NCBI GenBank assembly: GCA_937951875.1
Contig: CALGAN010000028.1
Coordinates: 1 to 64,000 of the forward strand
Reading direction: 5' to 3'
From: an uncultured Alkalilimnicola sp.
GTDB lineage: Bacteria > Pseudomonadota > Gammaproteobacteria > Nitrococcales > AK92
Length of the DNA stretch: 64,000 nucleotides
This document shows, piece by piece, positions 53,001-62,399 of this stretch. Made by a program: the position numbers and the translations under genes. The notes beneath the pieces were generated by a model. It worked only from the letters and a program-made list of their open reading frames with translations. It was not told the DNA's origin and ran no database searches. How positions within the stretch are numbered: the first letter of the stretch is position 1; each line of letters opens with the position of its first letter.

Positions 53001-53329
53001 CCGCCGCCGCCGCCGAACACCTGGATGTGTTCGCCGCCGCGCGCGCGCAGCAGGTCGATCATGTACTTGAAGTACTCGATGTGGCCGCCCTGGTAAGAGC
53101 TGACCGCGATGCCATGCACGTCCTCTTGCAGCGCGGCGGTAACCACTTCGTCCACCGAGCGGTTGTGGCCGAGGTGGATCACTTCCGCGCCCATGCTCTG
53201 GAGGATGCGGCGGATGACGTTGATCGAGGCGTCGTGGCCGTCGAACAGCGAGGCGGCGGTGACGAAGCGGATCTTGTGCCGGGGCTTGTAGGCCGCCAGG
53301 GCCCGGTATTCGGTGGACAGATCGGTCAT
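50036..53329 (-). CDS. icmF: Fused isobutyryl-CoA mutase with G-protein chaperone domain
   Basis: 1097 residues, matching IcmF length. B12-binding domain (about 20-150; DGH at 30-32 carrying the lower-ligand His, GGGGG at 106-110), MeaB-like GTPase domain (about 205-420; Walker A GTGGAGKSS around K218, NKFD at 357-360), linker, then the TIM-barrel acyl-CoA mutase domain (about 540-1097; SGYHIAEAGANP with H784). The residues that separate isobutyryl- from methylmalonyl-CoA mutases are F602 (RMFAG) and Q746 (GQNT), both of the isobutyryl type. It interconverts isobutyryl-CoA and n-butyryl-CoA; members also act on pivalyl-/isovaleryl-CoA. ATG at 53329. Adenosyltransferase gene follows. Confidence 0.95.
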   Translation of the reverse strand: MTDLSTEYRALAAYKPRHKIRFVTAASLFDGHDASINVIRRILQSMGAEVIHLGHNRSVDEVVTAALQEDVHGIAVSSYQGGHIEYFKYMIDLLRARGGEHIQVFGGGGGVIVPAEIRELQEYGVARIYSPQDGQRMGLQGMVGEMLMRCDRDLSVHAPRDPAAIQGHTDQAWRELARLITALENGSTDPALVQALKTQAAQCRTPVVGITGTGGAGKSSLTDEVIRRIRLDQNDALRIAVISIDPSRRKSGGALLGDRIRMNAIGPWAQGPRVYMRSLATRDFGTEISSALPDVIAACKAAGFDLIIVETSGIGQGDAAIVPFVDVPVYVMTPEFGAASQLEKIDMLDFAEFVVINKFDRKGAADALRDVAKQVQRNRGAFDRSPEEMPVFGTMASRFNDDGVTAFAQALLARLAELGLALRPGLLPKVNTRHSTHQVVIVPPSRTRYLAEIAETVRGYKKRALEQARLAREIQQLRQAARLLRSECPEQAEAAPALEQLAAQRETRLEPHARAQLEQWPALQQAYAGDEHVVKVRDKEIRTKLTHTTLSGNKIRKVALPRFEDHGELLRWLLLENVPGAFPFTAGVFPFKRENEDPTRMFAGEGDAFRTNRRFKLLSEGMPAKRLSTAFDSVTLYGHDPDVRPDIYGKIGNSGVSIATLDDMKALYDGFDLCDPSTSVSMTINGPAPTLLAMFMNTAIDQRLDRFRAEHGREPTAEEAAEIRAWVLQNVRGTVQADILKEDQGQNTCIFSTEFSLKVMGDIQEYFVRNKVRNFYSVSISGYHIAEAGANPISQLAFTLANGFTYVESYLARGMHIDDFAPNLSFFFSNGMDPEYTVIGRVARRIWAVAMREKYGANERSQKLKYHIQTSGRSLHAQEIAFNDIRTTLQALIAIYDNCNSLHTNAYDEAITTPTDESVRRALAIQLIINREWGLAKNENPNQGSFIIEELTDLVEEAVLAEFERLAERGGVLGAMETGYQRSRIQEESLYYEHRKHDGSLPIIGVNTFRNPNGDDIPEELELARSTEEEKQSQLKRLREFQERHAAEAPAMLQRLKQAVLDNQNVFEVLMDAVRVCSLGQITAALFEVGGQYRRNM

Positions 53330-53410
53330 TGGCCTGTTTCCTGAAACAGCGGTGTCTGCGGCCGCATGGCCTGGATCGTTTGAGATTAGGGCGGCTGCCG
53401 CGCCGAAACG

Positions 53411-53448
53411 ATGGCGGGACCGCTCAGCGGCGTGAGCGGTTTTGCCAT
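53411..53448. repeat. Long hairpin repeat, copy 1 (icmF-ligase gap)
   Basis: ATGGCGGGACCGCTCA (53411-53426) pairs along 16 positions with TGAGCGGTTTTGCCAT (53433-53448), three as G.T, around GCGGCG. A second copy of the same hairpin is at 62313-62350, so the two lie at either end of cassette B. It could act as a terminator or processing site between the PaaK-like ligase and icmF. Confidence 0.6.
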
Positions 53449-53484
53449 TGCCGGCGCGGGGCGTGTGTGCTCCCCGCGCGGCGC

Positions 53485-54720
53485 CTACTCGTATTTGCGC
53501 TGGTCGTCGATCACCTTGCCGTCGTTGGCGAGCGATCCGGGCGGGACGAACCGCACCTCGCCGCGCAGCTTGCAGATCTCGCGGATGCTCTCGGCGATGG
53601 CCGCCGCCAGCCCTTCCGGGGCGTGGGCGATCTCGCAGTGCAGCGTCATCTCGTCGCGTTCGTCGTGGCGGGTGACCACCAGCCGGGCGCGGCCGATCTC
53701 CGGGTGGCGCTTGACCACGGCGTTGACCTGCGCGGGGTGGACGAACATGCCGCGCACCTTGGTGGTCTGGTCGGCGCGGCCCATCCAGCCCTTGATGCGC
53801 AGGTTGGTGCGGCCGGTGGGGCAGGGGCCGGGCAGCACCGCCGACAGGTCGCCGGTGGCGAAGCGCAGCAGCGGGTATTCCGGGTTGAGCACGGTTACCA
53901 CCACTTCGCCGACCTCGCCGGGCGGCACCGGGTCGCCACTGCCGGGGCGGACGATCTCGACGATCACGCCCTCGTCCACCACCAGCCCCTCGCGCGCGGC
54001 GGTCTCGTACGCCACCAGCCCGAGATCGGCGGTGCCGTAGCACTGATAGAGGTCGATGCCGCGCGCGCGCAGCCGCTGCTGCAGCGACGGCGGCAGCGGC
54101 TCGCCGGTGACCAGGCCCTTGCGTAGGCTGTCGACCTTGAGGCCGAGCTCGTCGGCCTTCTCCAGGATGATGTTCAGGAACGAGGGCGTGCCGGTGTAGC
54201 AGGTCGGGCGCAGGTCGGCGATGGCGCGCGCCTGCAGCTCGGTCTGCCCGACGCCAGCCGGGAACACTGGGCAGCCCAGCGCCTCGGCGCCGGCGTCGAA
54301 CATGTGCCCGGCCGGGGTGAAGTGATAGGCGAAGGTGTTGTGCACCAGCTCGCCGCGGCGGAAGCCGGCGGCATGCATGGCGCGGGCGAAGCGCCAGTAG
54401 TCGGCGCGGCGCGCCTGCGGCTCGTAGATCGGCCCCGGCGACTGGAATACCCGCGCCAGGTCGGCCAGCGGCACGGTGGTCAGGCCGCCGAACGGCGGCT
54501 CGGCCTGCTGCCGCTCGGTGAGATCGGCCTTGCGCAGCACCGGCAGGCGCGCCAGCGCCTCGATGCTGTCGATGGCGGCTGGATCGACGTCGGCCAGCGT
54601 CCGCGCGAAGTGCGGCGCCTTGGCTCTGGCCGCGCTCACCAGCCGCGGCAGCGCCTGCGCCAGCGCCTCGGCGCGCTCGGCGGCGGAGCGGGTCTCGAGA
54701 GAATCGTAGAAATCGGTCAT
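53485..54720 (-). CDS. Phenylacetate-CoA ligase family protein
   Basis: 411 residues, PaaK-type adenylate-forming ligase: shorter than the long-chain synthetases, with YTGTPSFLNIILE, the aromatic acid motif CYGTADLGLVAYE, GDLSAV and the C-terminal hinge IKGWMGRADQTTKVRGMFVHPAQV. It activates an aryl or small branched acid to its CoA ester. ATG at 54720 has GGGAGGG six bases upstream; an in-frame ATG 33 bp earlier is less likely. It lies between the LivF-type ATPase and icmF on the same strand, so it may provide the CoA ester that IcmF uses. Confidence 0.88.
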   Translation of the reverse strand: MTDFYDSLETRSAAERAEALAQALPRLVSAARAKAPHFARTLADVDPAAIDSIEALARLPVLRKADLTERQQAEPPFGGLTTVPLADLARVFQSPGPIYEPQARRADYWRFARAMHAAGFRRGELVHNTFAYHFTPAGHMFDAGAEALGCPVFPAGVGQTELQARAIADLRPTCYTGTPSFLNIILEKADELGLKVDSLRKGLVTGEPLPPSLQQRLRARGIDLYQCYGTADLGLVAYETAAREGLVVDEGVIVEIVRPGSGDPVPPGEVGEVVVTVLNPEYPLLRFATGDLSAVLPGPCPTGRTNLRIKGWMGRADQTTKVRGMFVHPAQVNAVVKRHPEIGRARLVVTRHDERDEMTLHCEIAHAPEGLAAAIAESIREICKLRGEVRFVPPGSLANDGKVIDDQRKYE

Positions 54721-54860
54721 GAGCCCTCCCGGAAGAGTGCGCGTGCTTGTCATCGTTCGTGTCGGTGTGGCGAAGGCGGCTCGCTCCGCCCGGTCGCCGG
54801 CGCGGAGGGGGCCGCGGTCACGCGCCGCCGCCGACGGCGCCGGGCGGCGGCCGCGGACCG

Positions 54861-55682
<822 letters not shown>

Positions 55683-55745
55683 GAACTCCTCCGTTTCGTC
55701 AGCAATGGAAAGACGCGGGCGGCCGGCGGCCACCCGCGCGCCGGA

Positions 55746-56993
55746 TCACCAGCCCAGCCAGTCGTCGCGCTGCGGCAGCTCGATGGTGGCGAGGTGCTTG
55801 ATCTGCGGATTGCCGTCGTTCCAGTGGCTGGTGTAGAGCATCACCTTGTTGGTGCCGCGGTGACTCTCCGGCGTCCAGGTGTGCGGCAGGCACACGCCCT
55901 CCAGCTCGGCTGGCACGTGGTCGCGCATCTGCTCCAGGGCGTTCTTGACCGCCTCGCCGGTGATCGGGCCGTTCTTGGCGGCCATGGCCATGGCGTCGCG
56001 CATGAAGAACACCGAGCAGACGCCGCGCATGTAGTGCAGGGTGCGCGGCTTCTCGCCGGTCGGGTCGCTGAGCTTGGAGATCTCGCGCATGGTCTTCATG
56101 CCCGGCGCGTCGATGCCCCACCACGGCGTGCCGCCCGGGAAGATCACGCCATCGCCGGCCTTGCCGGCGGCCGGGGCGGCGGTCTCGTCGAAGCCCCAGA
56201 CGTTGGAGACGAAGCGGGTGTTCACGCCCACGGTCTCGCAGGATTTGAGCAGCGAGATGTTGGAGCCGGCGGTGTTGCCCAGGTAGGCGTAATTGGCGCC
56301 CGACTCCTTGAGGGTGAGGCACTGCGCCTTGAAGTCGCCCGGCTTGAGCGAGTAGACGATCGCCGGCAGCACCTCGAAGCCCAGGTCCTTCGCGTACTCG
56401 GCGCAGGCTTCCTTGGGCGCGTTGGGGTAGGGGTGGTTGTCGCCCATGTGGATGAACTTGGGCTTGCCGGTCTGGCCCTTGCTCTCCCAGTCCTGCTTGG
56501 CCCACTGCAGCAGCGCGCGGCAGGCGTCGGAGTAGCTCGGGCCGTAGAAGAAGTTGTACGGCGCGGCGTTCTTGCTGTGCTTCTGCTTGCCGGTCGGGTC
56601 GGTCAGGTGGCCGGAGTAGGAGCCGGACATGTAGGGCACCTTGTCCTGAGCGACGAAGCGCACCAGTGCCTCGGTGTCGGCGGTGCCCCAGCCCTGGATG
56701 AACACGGGCTTGAGCTGGCTGATCCAGGCCTTGTAGGTGGAGATGGCGCGCGGCGCGGCGTAGGCGTAGTCGACCGTGTCGCGCTTGATCTTGCGGCCAT
56801 TCACTCCGCCGTTGCGGTTGATGTATTCGATCGCGTCCTCGACGCCTTGACCGTACAGGGTGCCGACGTCGGAGGTCGGACCGGTGTAGGCCGCCAGGTG
56901 GCCCACCGGAATGTCGTCGGCGGCCACGGCCGGAGCGGCGGCCAGGCCGAGCGCGGTGACGGTGGCGAGAGTGAGCTTGCTGCTGCGGATCAT
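55746..56993 (-). CDS. LIV-type ABC transporter substrate-binding protein, cassette B
   Basis: 415 residues: signal peptide (1-24, ending AVAA) and a Peripla_BP_6 fold opening DIPVGHLAAYTGPTSDVG, then GVNGRKIKRDTVDYAYAAP. It is only distantly like the cassette A binding protein, so the two transporters should take different substrates. This subfamily is commonly beside aromatic- or fatty-acid CoA ligases. Separated from the LivM gene by 125 bp. Confidence 0.9.
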   Translation of the reverse strand: MIRSSKLTLATVTALGLAAAPAVAADDIPVGHLAAYTGPTSDVGTLYGQGVEDAIEYINRNGGVNGRKIKRDTVDYAYAAPRAISTYKAWISQLKPVFIQGWGTADTEALVRFVAQDKVPYMSGSYSGHLTDPTGKQKHSKNAAPYNFFYGPSYSDACRALLQWAKQDWESKGQTGKPKFIHMGDNHPYPNAPKEACAEYAKDLGFEVLPAIVYSLKPGDFKAQCLTLKESGANYAYLGNTAGSNISLLKSCETVGVNTRFVSNVWGFDETAAPAAGKAGDGVIFPGGTPWWGIDAPGMKTMREISKLSDPTGEKPRTLHYMRGVCSVFFMRDAMAMAAKNGPITGEAVKNALEQMRDHVPAELEGVCLPHTWTPESHRGTNKVMLYTSHWNDGNPQIKHLATIELPQRDDWLGW

Positions 56994-57118
56994 TGGGTTT
57001 CTCCTCCGGTGTGGCCCGTTGTCCGGGCTTTCTTATTCGGGCGGTTGGATGCCCTTGGGTTTTTCGTTCGGTCTCCGGCGTCGCCCGTCCTCCCGCGCGG
57101 GAAGGGCGGGGCCCGCGC

Positions 57119-58180
57119 TCAGTAGGAGAACGGATACAACTTCCAGTACGCCTTGATCTGCTTCCAGCGATGGGCCAGCCCGTCGGGCTCGAAGATCAGG
57201 AACAGCACGATGGCCAAGCCGATCGCCATTTCCTTGAGGTACACCACGCCGCGCTCGATGCCCGGCACCACGGCGTTGAGCAGGCCGACGGCGCCGTCCG
57301 TCAGCTCCGGCAGTAGCACCAGGAAGGCGGTGCCCATGAGCGACCCCATCACCGAGCCGAGGCCGCCGATGATGATCATCCCAAGGAACTGGATGGACAG
57401 CAGGATGGTGAAGCCCTCCGCCGAGACGAAGCCCAGGTAGTGGGCGAACAGGGCGCCGCCCACGCCGGCGTAGAACGACGACACGCCGAAGGCGAGGATG
57501 CGGTACTTGGTGAGGTTGATGCCCATGATCTCGGCGGAGAGGTAGTGGTCGCGCACCGCCACGAAAGCGCGGCCGTCGCGGGTGCGCAGCATGTTGGTGC
57601 CGGCCAGGTACATCACCACCACGAAGAACACCACGATGTAGAAGTAGCTCTGATCGGTGTTGAAGCTGTAGCCGAACAGGGTGAGCGGCGCTGCCATGGA
57701 GCCGGCCACGCCGCCGGTGAACCACTCGGCGCGGTTGAAGAAGTCCTCCAGGATGAACTGCGCCGCCAAGGTGGCGATGGCCAGATACAGGCCTTTGATG
57801 CGCGCCGCGGGGATGCCGACGATCATGCCCACGGCGGTGGTCAGTAGGCCCGCCAGCGGTATGGCGAGGATCACCGGCACGCCTTGGTTGGCGATCCAGG
57901 CCGAGGCGAAGGCGCCGAAGCCGAAGAAGGCGGAGTGGCCGAGCGAGATCTGGCCGGTGAAGCCGACCAGGATGTTCAGCCCCAGCGCGGCGATGCCGTA
58001 GTAGCCGATCTGGATCAGCAGGTTGGTGACGTAGCTGTCGAACACCAGCGGCACGAACAGCAGCGCGATCACCCCGGCGATGGCGAAATTGCGCGAGGTC
58101 GGCGTCGGGAAGATGGTGGTGTCGGCCTTGTAGGTGGTGCGGAACTCGCCGCACCGCATGCTATCGGCGGAAAGCGACAT
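57119..58180 (-). CDS. LIV-type ABC transporter permease (LivM type), cassette B
   Basis: 353-residue inner-membrane permease with about nine helices after a 30-residue cytoplasmic N-terminus. LivM features GLNILVGFTGQISLGHSAFFGFGAF and RDHYLSAEIMGINLTKYRI are present. The 15-bp gap from livH supports one transcript. ATG at 58180 has GGGAGG upstream. Confidence 0.93.
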   Translation of the reverse strand: MSLSADSMRCGEFRTTYKADTTIFPTPTSRNFAIAGVIALLFVPLVFDSYVTNLLIQIGYYGIAALGLNILVGFTGQISLGHSAFFGFGAFASAWIANQGVPVILAIPLAGLLTTAVGMIVGIPAARIKGLYLAIATLAAQFILEDFFNRAEWFTGGVAGSMAAPLTLFGYSFNTDQSYFYIVVFFVVVMYLAGTNMLRTRDGRAFVAVRDHYLSAEIMGINLTKYRILAFGVSSFYAGVGGALFAHYLGFVSAEGFTILLSIQFLGMIIIGGLGSVMGSLMGTAFLVLLPELTDGAVGLLNAVVPGIERGVVYLKEMAIGLAIVLFLIFEPDGLAHRWKQIKAYWKLYPFSY

Positions 58181-58195
58181 GGCGGCCCCCCTCCC

Positions 58196-59089
58196 TCAGA
58201 TCCGCTCGATGTTCTTGGTGCCGAACAGGCCGTAGGGCTTGATCATCAGGATGATCACGAGCACGTAGAACGGCACGATGTTGTAGAGGTTGCCCCACTG
58301 CAGGTATTCGCCATCGACGAACTGGGCGACGTTCTCCAGCACGCCGATGATCAGCCCGCCGAGGATGGCGCCGACGATGGAGTCGAGGCCGCCGAGGATG
58401 GTGGCCGGGAACACCTTGATGCCGAAGAACGACAGCGCCGAGCTGACGCCGTTGACCATGCCCACGGTGACGCCGGCCACCGCCGACACCACCGCCGAGA
58501 TCGCCCAGGCTAGGGCGAACACCTTGCGCACCGAGATGCCCAGGCTGGCCGCCACCTGCTGGCTGAAGGCGGTGGCGCGCATCGCCAGGCCCATGCGGGA
58601 GTACTTAAAGAACAGGAAGAAGCCCGCCATGATCAGCAGCGAGATGACGAAGCTCATCAGGTAGGCGGTCTGGACGTTGAGGCCGGCGATGGTCACCACG
58701 TCGGTGTCGAACACCTGCGGGAACGGCTGGACGAACTCGCCGAAGATCCAGCTCATGCCGGCCTGGAAGAAGATGGATAGGCCGATGGTGAGCATGATCA
58801 CCGAGATGATCGGCTCGCCGATCATCGGCCGCAGCACCACCACCTGCAGCAGCACGCCGAACACGAACATGAAGGCCAGGGTGAGCAGGAAGCCGAGCCA
58901 GAACGGCAGGCCGAACTTCACCAGGAAGGCCCAGCACACCCAGGCGCCGATCAGCAGGAATTCGCCTTGGGCGAAGTTCACCACCTGGGTGGACTTGTAG
59001 ATGAGCACGAACGACATCGCCACGACGCCGTACAGCGCGCCGATGATGACGCCGTTGAGCACCAGTTGCAGAAGCAGTTCCCACTTCAT
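58196..59089 (-). CDS. LIV-type ABC transporter permease (LivH type), cassette B
   Basis: 297-residue inner-membrane permease with about eight helices: GVIIGALYGVVAMSFVLIYKSTQVVNFAQGE at the N-terminus and GGLDSIVGAILGGLIIGVLE...MIKPYGLFG at the C-terminus. Gap of 21 bp from the acyl-CoA synthetase gene upstream. Confidence 0.93.
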   Translation of the reverse strand: MKWELLLQLVLNGVIIGALYGVVAMSFVLIYKSTQVVNFAQGEFLLIGAWVCWAFLVKFGLPFWLGFLLTLAFMFVFGVLLQVVVLRPMIGEPIISVIMLTIGLSIFFQAGMSWIFGEFVQPFPQVFDTDVVTIAGLNVQTAYLMSFVISLLIMAGFFLFFKYSRMGLAMRATAFSQQVAASLGISVRKVFALAWAISAVVSAVAGVTVGMVNGVSSALSFFGIKVFPATILGGLDSIVGAILGGLIIGVLENVAQFVDGEYLQWGNLYNIVPFYVLVIILMIKPYGLFGTKNIERI

Positions 59090-59110
59090 GGCCGTTCTCT
59101 TTTTGGTTCG

Positions 59111-61081
59111 TTACATGGCCGCCGCGGCGCGTTTCGGCGCGGCGGTGTTCTCCGGCTTGTCCGCGTTGGGGTAGAGGTCGACCACCCGCAGGTGGGTCTG
59201 GATGCGCGACTTGGTGCCGTCCTGGAAGGTGATGGTGGTGTCCACGTACACCTCCGGCTGGCCGGCGTAGATCGCGTCGATGATGTCGCCGTACTTGTCG
59301 CGGATGACGCCGCGGCGGATCTTGCGGGTGCGGGTCAGCTCGCCGTCGTCCGGGTCCAGCTCCTTGTAGAGCAGCAGGAACTTGCGGATGCGCTGCGCCT
59401 CCGGCAGGGTGGCGTTGACCTTCTCCACTTCCTGGCGCAGCAAGTCGTAGACCTGGGGCTGCGCGGAGAGGTTGGTGTAGTTGGTGAAGGCGATGCCGCG
59501 CTGCTCGGCCCACTTGGCGACGATGCCGAAGCGGATGCAGATGATGCTCGCCAGGTACGGGCGCTGGTCGCCGAGGATCACCGCCTCGGCGATGAACGGC
59601 GAGAACTTGAGCTTGTTCTCGATGTACTGCGGCGAGAAGCGCACGCCCAAGGCGGTGGTGGCCATGTCCTTGATGCGGTCGATCACCACCAGGTGGCCGT
59701 TCTCCTTCTTGATGTAGCCGGCGTCGCCGGTGTGCAGCCAGCCGTCGCGCAGGTCCTCCTGGGTGGCCCTTGGGTTCTTGTAGTAGCCGGCGAACAGGCC
59801 GGTGGTGCGCGCCACGATCTCGCCCACGCCGTGCTCGTCGGGGTTGTGGATACGCACCTCGGCGTTGTCGAAGGGCAGGCCCACGGTGTCGAAATCGACG
59901 TCGCCGGGGCGATGGATGGTGTAGGCGCCGCACAGCTCGGTCTGGCCGTAGAGCTGGCGCAGCGGCACCCCCATGGCCAGGAAGAACTTGAAGGTTTCGG
60001 GGCCGAGCGCGGCGCCGCCGGTGGCGGCCGAGCGCAGGTAGGTGAAGCCCAGCCGGTCCTTGAGCGCGCGGAACAACAGCCAGTGCGCCAGCTTCGATGG
60101 CTTGCCGGTCTTCTCGATGCTATCCATGCCCAGCTTCATGCCGAGCCGGAACATGAACTGCTTGAACGGCGTGGCGTCCATCATGCGCGCCTTGACGTCG
60201 GCGCAGATCGCCTCCCACACGCGCGGCGCCAGCAGCACGAAGTTCGGGCCGATCTCGCGCAGATCGCTCATAGTGGTCTCGGTGTCCTCGACGAAGTTCA
60301 CCGTGATGCGGCTGATCAGCGACTGCGCCACCGCGTACACCTGCTCCATGATCCAGGGCAGGGGCAGCACCGACACGTAGTTGTCGGTCGGGTACTTCGG
60401 GTCGACGCGCAGATAGGCCATGCAGTGGTCGAGGAACGGCCCGGAGCGCATCATCGACAGCTTGGGATTGGAGGTGGTGCCCGAGGTGGTGATCAGCATG
60501 GCCACGTCCTGGCCGTCGCCTTCCGCCACCAGACGCCGGTACAGGCCGGGATCGCGCCCGCCCAGCCCGTCGCCCAGGCGCATCAGCTCCTCCTGGCTGA
60601 TCAGCCGCGGATCGGCGTACTTACGCATGCCGCGCGGATCGTGGTAGACGATGTGCCTGACGCAGGGGCAGCGCTCGGAGATCTCGAGGATCTTGTCGAC
60701 CTGCTCCTCGTCCTCGCACATCACCAGCTTCACCTCGGCGTAGTTGATCAGGTACTCGACCTCCTGGTTGAGCGAATCCTGATAAATGCCGAGGCTCATC
60801 GCGCCCAGCGCGTGGGCGGCGATCTCGCACTGCACCCATTCCGGGCGGTTGCTGCCGATGATGGCGACCACGTCGCCGCGGCTCACGCCGAGCGAGCGCA
60901 TCCCGAGCGCCATGCGCTCGACCGCGCGCTGGTAGTCGCGCCAGGTGAACTCCCGCCAGATGCCGAATTCCTTTTCCCGCAGCGCCACTTCGTCGGGCCA
61001 GCGCTCGGCGTTGTACGCCAGCAGCTTGGGAAAGGTGTCGTACCTGGCGATATCGGGGTAGTCGATGTTCTGGACTCGCAT
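59111..61081 (-). CDS. AMP-forming acyl-CoA ligase with altered phosphate loop, cassette B
   Basis: 656-residue ANL-superfamily ligase. The phosphate-binding loop reads TTSGTTSNPKLSM (198-210): the usual TSGTTG is TSGTTS and the Gly after the Lys is missing. Other motifs (GQTELCGAY, WLHTGDAGYI, the C-terminal RKIRRGVIRDKY region) are normal, and the C-terminal 60 residues extend past the usual end. The start ATG overlaps the LivG stop (ATGA), so ligase and transporter are coupled. Substrate unknown; the cluster suggests an aromatic or branched acid. Confidence 0.9.
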   Translation of the reverse strand: MRVQNIDYPDIARYDTFPKLLAYNAERWPDEVALREKEFGIWREFTWRDYQRAVERMALGMRSLGVSRGDVVAIIGSNRPEWVQCEIAAHALGAMSLGIYQDSLNQEVEYLINYAEVKLVMCEDEEQVDKILEISERCPCVRHIVYHDPRGMRKYADPRLISQEELMRLGDGLGGRDPGLYRRLVAEGDGQDVAMLITTSGTTSNPKLSMMRSGPFLDHCMAYLRVDPKYPTDNYVSVLPLPWIMEQVYAVAQSLISRITVNFVEDTETTMSDLREIGPNFVLLAPRVWEAICADVKARMMDATPFKQFMFRLGMKLGMDSIEKTGKPSKLAHWLLFRALKDRLGFTYLRSAATGGAALGPETFKFFLAMGVPLRQLYGQTELCGAYTIHRPGDVDFDTVGLPFDNAEVRIHNPDEHGVGEIVARTTGLFAGYYKNPRATQEDLRDGWLHTGDAGYIKKENGHLVVIDRIKDMATTALGVRFSPQYIENKLKFSPFIAEAVILGDQRPYLASIICIRFGIVAKWAEQRGIAFTNYTNLSAQPQVYDLLRQEVEKVNATLPEAQRIRKFLLLYKELDPDDGELTRTRKIRRGVIRDKYGDIIDAIYAGQPEVYVDTTITFQDGTKSRIQTHLRVVDLYPNADKPENTAAPKRAAAAM

Positions 61082-61890
61082 CACGCCACCGCCTGCTCTT
61101 GTCCGTCCACGCCCTCGCCCAGATAGGCTTCCTTGACCCGGGGATTGGCCATGACCTCCTCCGGCGAGCCCTCGGCGATCTTGCGGCCGAAGTCCAGCAC
61201 CGCCACGCGCGAGGAGATGTCCACCACCACGCCCATGTCGTGCTCGATCATGACGATGGTCATGCCCCACTCCTCGTTGAGGTCGATGATGTAGCGGGCC
61301 ATGTCCTCCTTCTCTTCGTGGTTCATGCCCGCCATGGGTTCGTCCAGCAGCAGCAGCTTGGGGCGCAGCGCGATCGCCCGCGCCAGCTCGACGCGCTTGC
61401 GCAGGCCGTAGGAGAGGGTGCCGGCAACGGCTTTGCGGATATGTTGGATTTCGAGGAAATCGATGATGTCCTCGACCTGCGCGCGGTGCTCCAGCTCCTC
61501 GCGCTGGGCGCCGAACAGCCAGTAGAAGGCGCCGGTGAGGAAGTTGTTCTTCAGCAGGTGGTGGCGCCCGACCAGGATGTTGTCGAGCACCGTCATGTGG
61601 TTGTAGAGCGCCAGGTTCTGGAAGGTGCGGCCGATGCCGGCCTCGCAGCGCTTGTTCGGCTTGAAATGAGTGATGTCCTGGCCGTTGAAGCGGATGCTGC
61701 CCTGCTGCGGCTGGTAGCGACCGGAAATGCAGTTGAGCAACGAGGTCTTGCCGGCCCCGTTCGGGCCGATGATCGAATAGATCTCGCGCTCGCGCACTTC
61801 GAGGCTGACGTCGGTCAGCGCTTTGATTCCACCGAAGGACAGCGTGATGTTGTCGACTTGCAGTAACGTGTCGGCGCTGGCTACCGCCAT
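61081..61890 (-). CDS. LIV-type ABC transporter ATP-binding protein (LivG type), cassette B
   Basis: 269-residue ABC ATPase: Walker A IGPNGAGKTS, signature-like TLSYGLRKRVE, Walker B LLLLDEPMAGMN, switch histidine in IVMIEHDMGVV. ATG at 61890 has AAGGGG upstream and begins like family members; the longer frame to 62067 runs through non-protein-like sequence. It is the first gene of the twelve-gene minus-strand run that ends with the thiolase at 46089. Confidence 0.93.
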   Translation of the reverse strand: MAVASADTLLQVDNITLSFGGIKALTDVSLEVREREIYSIIGPNGAGKTSLLNCISGRYQPQQGSIRFNGQDITHFKPNKRCEAGIGRTFQNLALYNHMTVLDNILVGRHHLLKNNFLTGAFYWLFGAQREELEHRAQVEDIIDFLEIQHIRKAVAGTLSYGLRKRVELARAIALRPKLLLLDEPMAGMNHEEKEDMARYIIDLNEEWGMTIVMIEHDMGVVVDISSRVAVLDFGRKIAEGSPEEVMANPRVKEAYLGEGVDGQEQAVA

Positions 61891-62399
61891 ACCGATTCCC
61901 CTTCGCTTTGGTTGATTACTCGATCCGGCCGGCGCGGCCGGATCCCGCTCGCGATGGGGGAGTGGTCGTGGGCTGATGCCGGGCGAAAGCGCGGCCGCGC
62001 CGAGCGCGCTGATGTCACGCCCGGTCCTGTCGACGCAGGACGCCCACCATTGAACTCGGCCTGACAAGGACCGACCCTCCTCCCGTTTTCCCGCGGATCG
62101 CGGGCTTTTTCCCGGCGACGCTTGTCGTTCCGCCGCGTCGTCCGGGGCTTTTAGTTATTTCTGGCTATGCTTATTGAGAAACGCGGACATCCGTTCCTGC
62201 GTTTCACAGTGTCCGTGGCGGTGCGCACACGCCCGCGCTTGGCTACCTTTTCGGAGGAAGCCGACACGGAGACTGTGGTTTTTCACGATAGGGCCGCCGA
62301 AACGGAAAAACGATGGCGAAACCGCTCAAGCTCCATGAGCGTTTTTGCCACTGCCCATAGCCGGTTGCGTGGAGGAGGGCTGCGCGGCGAAGGCGCAGC
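61891..62399. other. Divergent promoter region of cassette B and AraC gene
   Basis: 509 bp with no gene recognised. Must hold the promoters of both cassette B (minus) and the AraC regulator (plus). Contains an AT-richer patch near 62150-62180 and hairpin repeat copy 2 at 62313-62350. Confidence 0.55.
62313..62350. repeat. Long hairpin repeat, copy 2
   Basis: TGGCGAAACCGCTCA (62314-62328) pairs with TGAGCGTTTTTGCCA (62336-62350) at 14 of 15 positions (one G.T, one mismatch). Same sequence family as 53411-53448, both preceded by CCGAAACG and followed by a TGCC sequence. Confidence 0.6.

Noticed and set aside
50036..53329. Methylmalonyl-CoA mutase as the identity of the fused mutase
   Set aside because: Fused B12-GTPase-mutase order plus F602 and Q746 in place of the Tyr and Arg of methylmalonyl-CoA mutase point to isobutyryl-CoA mutase.
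49844..53344. 1166-codon open frame on the plus strand opposite icmF
   Set aside because: It mirrors the codon pattern of icmF, is rich in His/Val/Arg/Leu with no domain, and icmF itself shows all family motifs.
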